Positions 7,462-11,131 of a DNA stretch of 11,131 nucleotides are shown piece after piece. Below the pieces are notes generated by a model, which did not search any database, had not been told where the DNA came from, and saw only the letters and a program-made list of their open reading frames with translations. The DNA is from Coxiellaceae bacterium (GTDB lineage: Bacteria > Pseudomonadota > Gammaproteobacteria > UBA9339). The position numbers were made by a program, and so were the translations under genes. The stretch covers positions 6,470 to 17,600 of the forward strand of contig PLMI01000058.1 of assembly GCA_003142435.1 (NCBI GenBank), in the 5' to 3' direction. Position 1 is the first letter of the stretch. Every line of letters starts with the position of its first letter.

Positions 7462-8046
7462 CTAGAAACTAATTTTTGTTTCAGTGCCGGATTTTAACCT
7501 CATAATGTTATCAAAGTGGCGCCAAATGATGATTAGTGTAATTATTATTATTGGGATTACATAATGCGCTTGTGTGAAAATTAAAGCGTACACAGGTGCC
7601 AAAACAAAAGCGGCCAGCGCGGCAAGTGAAGAATATCGAAATATGGCAGCGACAACTACCCAGGTGATGATGGCAAGAATGCCGACGATAAAAGACAATC
7701 CCAAAAGGCCACCTAGCGCAGTAGCGACTCCTTTGCCGCCTTTAAAGCCGAAAAATACCGGGAAAATGTGTCCGGCTAATGCTGCAATGGCAATGAGCCC
7801 CAAAAGAAATCCGTCTATGCCAAATGCCTTCGCCAATAAAACGGGAATGACGCCTTTAAAAATGTCTCCGACAAGAGTAATTAAAGCTGGGATTTTGCCG
7901 CCAATTCTGAGAACATTAGTTGCTCCTGGATTATTTGAGCCTGTTGTGCGAGGATCTGGAAGTCCAAGCAATTTGCAAACGATAATTGCGCTTGAAAGAG
8001 AACCAATAACGTAAGCGAATGCAATAAGAATTATGAATTTTACCAT
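7462..8046 (-). CDS. plsY: PlsY, acyl-phosphate:glycerol-3-phosphate acyltransferase
   Basis: PlsY transfers an acyl chain from acyl phosphate to the 1-position of glycerol 3-phosphate, the first step of phospholipid synthesis, in the inner membrane. The 194-residue product has the usual length and five or so hydrophobic helices. All three family motifs are visible: GSNNPGATNVLR (36-47), the Gly-rich loop GHIFPVFFGFKGGKG (92-106) and RHFDNIMRLKSGTE (176-189). The start ATG at 8046 is preceded by an AGGGA-type ribosome site about 8 bases away and begins a normal first helix (MVKFIILIAFAYVIGSL). It is divergent from orn. recD2 lies downstream on the same strand and may be cotranscribed, although a palindrome intervenes. 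The AT-poor antisense reading frame across this gene is a coding shadow. Confidence 0.97.
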   Translation of the reverse strand: MVKFIILIAFAYVIGSLSSAIIVCKLLGLPDPRTTGSNNPGATNVLRIGGKIPALITLVGDIFKGVIPVLLAKAFGIDGFLLGLIAIAALAGHIFPVFFGFKGGKGVATALGGLLGLSFIVGILAIITWVVVAAIFRYSSLAALAAFVLAPVYALIFTQAHYVIPIIIITLIIIWRHFDNIMRLKSGTETKISF

Positions 8047-8088
8047 GTTTTCGTCCCTATTTTTTAAGTTAAAATGAATACTTGATAA

Positions 8089-8116
8089 ATTTTACGCTTT
8101 TTATCGGTTATTGCAA
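8089..8116 (-). promoter_or_regulatory. Candidate sigma70 promoter for plsY
   Basis: On the minus strand TTGCAA (8111-8116) is followed after 16 bp by TAAAAT (8089-8094, 5 of 6 consensus bases), placing the transcript start roughly 35 bases before the plsY ATG. The -35 hexamer is its own reverse complement and can also serve the orn promoter on the other strand. Prediction only. Confidence 0.45.
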
Positions 8117-8139
8117 ATACAGGGAAAACAATTAATAAT
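8111..8139 (+). promoter_or_regulatory. Candidate sigma70 promoter for orn
   Basis: TTGCAA (8111-8116) is followed after 17 bp by AATAAT (8134-8139, 5 of 6 consensus bases). The start of transcription would fall near 8146, so the 18 bp palindrome at 8156-8173 would lie in the 5' leader, about 10 bases downstream. Prediction only. Confidence 0.45.
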
Positions 8140-8155
8140 GTATCTATTGAAATAA

Positions 8156-8173
8156 ATCGATTAATTAATCGAT
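8156..8173. promoter_or_regulatory. 18 bp perfect palindrome, possible operator in front of orn
   Basis: ATCGATTAATTAATCGAT is identical to its own reverse complement over all 18 bases. It lies between the predicted orn promoter and the orn ribosome site, 24 bp before the start codon. The position and form suit a dimeric repressor site; as it has no loop, an RNA hairpin is less natural. Its AT-rich composition lowers the significance. No regulator is known from the sequence. Confidence 0.4.
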
Positions 8174-8197
8174 ACCAATTGGAGTTGGAAAAAACAC

Positions 8198-8743
8198 ATG
8201 AAAAAAAGTTCTGCTAATCTTATTTGGTTGGATTTGGAAATGACGGGGTTACAGCCTGATCATGACCGCATTTTAGAAATTGCCACCATAATCACAGATA
8301 AATATTTGAATATTTTGGAAGAGGGGCCGGTTTTTGCGCTTCATCAAAAGCCGGCAGTCCTGGAAAAAATGGATGAGTGGAATACCAAACACCATGGCGA
8401 TTCAGGTTTGATCACACGAGTTGAAGCAAGCCGCATTACTGAATTAATTGCTGAAGATCGCACTATTGAATTTATTTCCAAATAGTTTCCTCCGGGAAAA
8501 TCGCCAATGTGTGGCAGTTCCATTGGCCAGGACCGGCGTTTTTTGTGTCATTACATGCCAAAGTTAGAGCAATACTTTCACTATCGCAATTTAGATGTCA
8601 GCACTGTTAAAATTTTAGCCAAGAATTGGCATCCGGAAATTGCTCATGGATTTAAGAAAAAATCAAAGCATGAGGCATTGTCTGACATTTATGATTCCAT
8701 CGAAGAGCTGCGCTACTATCGATCGCACTTGTTTGTGCGTTAG
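8198..8743 (+). pseudogene. orn: orn (oligoribonuclease) interrupted by an in-frame amber codon
   Basis: Orn is the DEDDh 3'-5' exonuclease that finishes RNA decay by degrading di- to pentanucleotides, including pGpG from c-di-GMP turnover. The frame runs 181 codons, the length of E. coli Orn, with one TAG at codon 96 (8483-8485). The part before it gives 95 residues (LIWLDLEMTG with Asp12 and Glu14); the part after continues in the same frame ([19 protein letters not shown], Asp112, His158 and Asp163). All five catalytic residues fall at the numbers of the E. coli enzyme as I recall it. E. coli has Trp96 at the interrupted site, so one G-to-A change (TGG to TAG) explains it. There is no frameshift and no visible decay elsewhere. 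Options are a recent nonsense mutation, a sequencing error, suppression or readthrough, or two separately translated halves (an ATG with a weak ribosome site lies at 8507). The gene is identified with confidence; whether it is functional is open. Confidence 0.92.
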
Positions 8744-8756
8744 CATGTTGATTATC

Positions 8757-8782
8757 GTAGGGACGACCGCCGGTCGCACTAC
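8757..8782. repeat. GTAGGG-type palindromic repeat, copy 2 (REP-like)
   Basis: A GC-rich hairpin lies 13 bp past the orn stop: a core stem CGACC (8764-8768) and GGTCG (8772-8776) with a 3-base loop, bordered by GTAG (8757-8760) and CTAC (8779-8782), which can also pair, with a bulge and a mismatch between. It shares the opening GTAGGG and the GC-rich palindromic form with the element at 7411-7438, so both probably belong to one dispersed family. No T-run follows. It lies 11 bp before the first ATG of the U-box gene. Confidence 0.65.
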
Positions 8783-8793
8783 AAAAAATCAAG

Positions 8794-9744
8794 ATGGGTG
8801 CTAGTGGCTTTTTGTTGGTGGGGATTAGAGATGAATTCAAAGACTTACGGGAAGCATTGCATCCTATGTTTTTACCTCCTGAACCAGAACCTGAATTTCC
8901 AGCTGCTTTTCATCCTACTGAAAGCGATAATAAAAAAACTCTTACTGAAAATCCTGCTGAAAAAACAACAGAAGCAAAATCACTTCCCGATCTGGCAACG
9001 CCTGCAGTTAGTATTACCAAAGATCTAGCGCTAGCAACTGCTAAATCTTTACTAGAACCGAGCGCACCTCCTATCCCTGAAAATCCTATTTACAAAAAAA
9101 TAGAACAGCCAACCGAAGGGCTGAAAAGATTTGGAAGTTTTGCCATAAGTCCTCCATCGCAACCTACGAGCTCTTCGCCACAACCAAGTGTACCGCCACT
9201 CTTAGAAAGTATTGCAGGGGAGCCACCATCTCTAGCATCATTCAAAAAATTTTCGCAAGCTTTTTCTGCAGAATATGCTAGAAGTTGCAAAGTTTCTGCT
9301 TCAAAGGAAAAGAAAGCAGTAAGACCATCTTGCCCTTACTCCCATTTGACTGAAGATGATTTACGAAAAATGGATATAGCAACACTAATCTTACAGCTAG
9401 AGAATTTGGGTGTAAGTGAATCTGAATTAACTACAGAATTAGAAAAAAAATATCCGATATTAAATTTTGTTTGCCCCTTATCAACTAGTCTTATAAAAGA
9501 ACCAGTGCTAGCTGGCGATGGTTATAATTATGAAAGGGCAGATTTGGAAAACTACATTAGCTTTTGTGACACTAAGCACCAACCTTTAATTAGTCCTATG
9601 ACGAAACTACCTATGGCAAAATCTACTATGCCAAATGATCAACTTAAAAGAATAATTAGAGATTTTTTATGCTCTAAGATCTTGACGAAACAAGCTGAAA
9701 TAGAAGTTGCTGAAAAAACAAGTTTTACAGCTCAAACTCCTTGA
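8794..9744 (+). CDS. U-box domain protein, candidate host-directed E3 ubiquitin ligase effector
   Basis: The 316-residue protein has a C-terminal U-box at about 225-292: FVCPLS, then IKEPV (235-239), GDGYNYERADLENYI (241-255), SPMTKLPM (267-274) and MPNDQLKRIIRDFL (279-292). This follows the consensus CP-x-DPV-x-G-x-YER-x-I-x-PN-x-L-x-I, without zinc-binding Cys/His pairs. Before it lie a short helical region (183-222) and a long low-complexity, Pro/Ser/Glu/Lys-rich stretch (28-180) that looks disordered. There is no signal peptide or membrane helix. U-box proteins recruit E2 enzymes; bacteria lack ubiquitin, so known bacterial examples (Legionella LubX) act inside host cells after type IVB secretion. 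Near the C-terminus, Glu302, Glu304 and Glu307, followed by small polar residues, loosely resemble a Dot/Icm E-block signal. The start is uncertain: the ATG at 8794 has no Shine-Dalgarno, and the next in-frame ATG is codon 25 (8866). I recognise no other domain. U-box firm, effector role inferred. Confidence 0.85.
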   Translation: MGASGFLLVGIRDEFKDLREALHPMFLPPEPEPEFPAAFHPTESDNKKTLTENPAEKTTEAKSLPDLATPAVSITKDLALATAKSLLEPSAPPIPENPIYKKIEQPTEGLKRFGSFAISPPSQPTSSSPQPSVPPLLESIAGEPPSLASFKKFSQAFSAEYARSCKVSASKEKKAVRPSCPYSHLTEDDLRKMDIATLILQLENLGVSESELTTELEKKYPILNFVCPLSTSLIKEPVLAGDGYNYERADLENYISFCDTKHQPLISPMTKLPMAKSTMPNDQLKRIIRDFLCSKILTKQAEIEVAEKTSFTAQTP

Positions 9745-9754
9745 AATTAAGCGC

Positions 9755-9791
9755 AAATCATCAGTAAATGATAGCATTTCATGATTTTTTT
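9755..9791 (+). terminator. Probable weak terminator after the U-box gene
   Basis: Eleven bases past the U-box stop codon AAATCAT (9755-9761) pairs with ATGATTT (9781-9787), with an inner stem AAATG (9766-9770) and CATTT (9775-9779) around ATAG. A run of seven T (9785-9791) ends it. The stem is AT-rich and has an internal loop, so it should be weak. It overlaps the last codon of the convergent ATPase gene. Confidence 0.45.
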
Positions 9792-10963
9792 CCGAAAAAA
9801 CGCAACAACCCTTCTTGCCAAGGGATTACTTGTATGTGATCGTATTGTTTGCTGATTGGATCATTAGAAAAGCATATTGCTTCGCATGGAGTGTATTTAT
9901 TAAAATCTTTTGTAATTTTTGCAAATTCATAAAGATTTTCACTTCTCACATTAAAAGAACTTTTTATTTCAATAAATAAATATGATTGGCCAGGTCTTTC
10001 GACCACCAAATCGATTTCTACATTATCTTTTGTATTTAGGTATGAGAAACGAAATTCTTTATTGTTATAAGATGCAAGTCTTATACATTCTAAAATTATA
10101 AAATGTTCAAACGCTTCACCATAGGCACTAGTTTGTGGTTTTAATGGGATATTTAGATTATGGGTTAATGCCCTGACTATTCCTAAATCAAAAAAATAAA
10201 ACTTTGGTTTTTGGCTTAATCGTTTGCGAAAAGAATGTTGAAATGCTTCAAGATGAAATCCAATTAAAGTATCCTCTAAAATTGAAAAATATTCCATTAC
10301 CGTTTTAGCATCAACTCCTACATCTCTGGCAATGTTACTGTAATTGATAATTTTTCCATTACATTGTGCAGCAACTTCAATAAATTTTCGAAAAGGATCA
10401 AGTTTACGAATAAAGTGTTCGCCCCAAATCTCTTCTTTCAGGTAAGTTAAAGAATACGCTTGAAGAAATAAGTTTTTTTCTTCATCATTTGTGAAAGAAT
10501 ATATTTGTGGCAACGAACCCCATTGTAATACAGATTGTAAATCGAAATTATCCCCTAACTCAACGAAGGTTAATGGATAAAGGGAATAAATAAAAGCTCG
10601 CCCTGCTAAGAGATTAGCTCCTCCGTATTTTAGCTTACGTGCGCTGGAACCTGTCAATATGAATTTCTTGTTTGTGTTTTCAATTAAATAATGAACAACG
10701 TTAAGTAATTTTGGAATTTTTTGTATCTCATCTATTACGACATGCGTTATAACTTCGGGTAGAGCTAGTACTATAGCTTGTAATTCTTGTGGATTGCGTG
10801 AAAGACGATCTTCTAGATCTAAATTCAGAAGATCTAGAAATAAAGTTTTCGTAGTTGGAAACTCATGTCTGACCAAAGTGCTTTTTCCCGTATTACGGGC
10901 GCCAAATACAAAGATATTTTTTTCCTTAGGCAGTTTTAAAATACGGGTTATGAATTTTCTCAT
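9779..10963 (-). CDS. AAA_14/DUF4143 family ATPase with a PD-(D/E)XK-like C-terminal domain
   Basis: The 394-residue protein shows an N-terminal P-loop ATPase: Walker A GARNTGKST (21-29), Walker B HVVIDEIQKIP (74-84), a sensor-type ILTGSSARKL (102-111) and GRAFIYSLYPLTFVEL (121-136), the usual AAA_14 junction. A DUF4143 region follows, with a winged-helix-like stretch (INYSNIARDVGVDAKTVMEY, 206-225) and FYFFDLGIVRAL (255-266). The C-terminal part has Glu286, then EIDLVV (316-321) and FIEIKSS (330-336); the spacing of Asp318, Glu332 and Lys334 fits a PD-(D/E)XK nuclease fold. Such proteins are common, often in many copies, in bacteria and archaea, and their biological role is not settled. It stands alone, convergent with the U-box gene, under its own good promoter, which suggests an independent and possibly mobile accessory gene. 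The ATG at 10963 has GGA about 10 bases upstream. Family call firm; nuclease activity is inferred and may be lost. Confidence 0.9.
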   Translation of the reverse strand: MRKFITRILKLPKEKNIFVFGARNTGKSTLVRHEFPTTKTLFLDLLNLDLEDRLSRNPQELQAIVLALPEVITHVVIDEIQKIPKLLNVVHYLIENTNKKFILTGSSARKLKYGGANLLAGRAFIYSLYPLTFVELGDNFDLQSVLQWGSLPQIYSFTNDEEKNLFLQAYSLTYLKEEIWGEHFIRKLDPFRKFIEVAAQCNGKIINYSNIARDVGVDAKTVMEYFSILEDTLIGFHLEAFQHSFRKRLSQKPKFYFFDLGIVRALTHNLNIPLKPQTSAYGEAFEHFIILECIRLASYNNKEFRFSYLNTKDNVEIDLVVERPGQSYLFIEIKSSFNVRSENLYEFAKITKDFNKYTPCEAICFSNDPISKQYDHIQVIPWQEGLLRFFGKKS

Positions 10964-10997
10964 AATAATTTTCCATTTATCAGGATGATATTCCGTA

Positions 10998-11026
10998 ATT
11001 GTACGCCAAAAAAGGAGTATTGTCTA
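10998..11026 (-). promoter_or_regulatory. Sigma70 promoter of the AAA/DUF4143 ATPase gene
   Basis: On the minus strand TAGACA (11021-11026, 5 of 6 bases) and TACAAT (10998-11003, 5 of 6) are separated by exactly 17 bp. Transcription would start near 10991, giving a leader of about 28 bases before the ATG at 10963. This is the best-matched promoter in the window. Confidence 0.6.
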
Positions 11027-11131
11027 TTTTAGGTGAAATTATTTTTAATCGTTTAATTTTCATTAGAATTTTCTAAAGGTTTTAAGGTTTTGTTGAACAC
11101 CATGTTAATAAACATGTAATAAAAAATATCA
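11027..11131. other. AT-rich intergenic end with a small palindrome
   Basis: No coding frame is supported here. The only structure is CATGTT (11101-11106) and AACATG (11111-11116) around AATA. On the plus strand TTGAAC (11093-11098) and TGTAAT (11115-11120), 16 bp apart, could be a promoter for a gene beyond the right edge, with the palindrome filling its spacer like an operator. The boxes are weak, so this is only a suggestion. Confidence 0.3.

Noticed and set aside
7574..8014. Plus-strand 146-codon frame antisense to plsY
   Set aside because: It lies wholly within plsY, has no ribosome site or recognisable domain, and its Ala/Pro/Lys-rich product is what the complement of a membrane protein gene gives.
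8051..8059. TAGGGACGA near the plsY ribosome site as a third copy of the GTAGGG repeat
   Set aside because: Only nine bases match and there is no inverted partner; it is more simply the plsY ribosome site.
8483..8485. Genome-wide recoding of TAG as an amino acid
   Set aside because: pilT and plsY both end in TAG at the expected family length, so TAG acts as a normal stop here.
8798..9028. Overlapping 76-codon frame at the start of the U-box gene, as evidence of a frameshift
   Set aside because: Its product shows no domain, and the U-box frame is continuous through the region with a consistent disordered composition.
1..11131. tRNA genes, CRISPR arrays or insertion sequences
   Set aside because: No cloverleaf-like segment, no regularly spaced direct repeats and no transposase were seen.

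Overview
This 11.1 kb window is a low-GC, gene-dense chromosomal segment of a gammaproteobacterium. A PlsY acyltransferase, an Orn that matches E. coli Orn residue for residue, PilT with a type IV pilin, RecD2 and a bacterial RMD1/DUF155 protein together fit that class. A predicted U-box (eukaryotic E3 ubiquitin ligase) protein in the same segment points towards the host-associated order Legionellales (Legionella, Coxiella, Aquicella, Berkiella and relatives). The lineage is inferred from gene content and recalled family features; no database search was made.

Layout. Positions 1-3392 (minus strand) hold a tight three-gene unit: an RMD1/DUF155 protein, then a polytopic GT-C-like membrane protein, then a GtrB/DPM1-like polyprenyl-phosphate glycosyltransferase cut by the left edge. 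The last two overlap at ATGA. The pair looks like a lipid-linked sugar module for decorating an envelope glycan. Positions 3433-5188 hold a type IV pilin (minus strand, with its own intrinsic terminator) divergent from a pilT retraction ATPase (plus strand), across a 217 bp AT-rich promoter region. Positions 5192-8046 (minus strand) hold the RecD2 helicase, which runs tail-to-tail into pilT with a 3 bp gap, and plsY. A GTAGGG-type palindromic repeat sits between those two, right against the recD2 start codon.

Positions 8047-8197 form a divergent promoter region between plsY and orn, with an 18 bp perfect palindrome. orn (8198-8743) is full length and in register with E. coli Orn but carries an in-frame TAG at codon 96, where E. 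coli has Trp. A second GTAGGG-type palindrome follows, then a 316-residue protein with a disordered Pro/Ser-rich middle and a C-terminal U-box, a candidate secreted effector. A weak plus-strand terminator separates it from a convergent AAA/DUF4143 ATPase (minus strand) that has a good sigma70 promoter. The last 168 bp carry no gene.

The main points are the U-box protein, the amber-interrupted orn whose catalytic residues are all conserved, and the dispersed palindromes that flank both. No tRNA, rRNA, CRISPR array, IS element or gap above 300 bp was seen.
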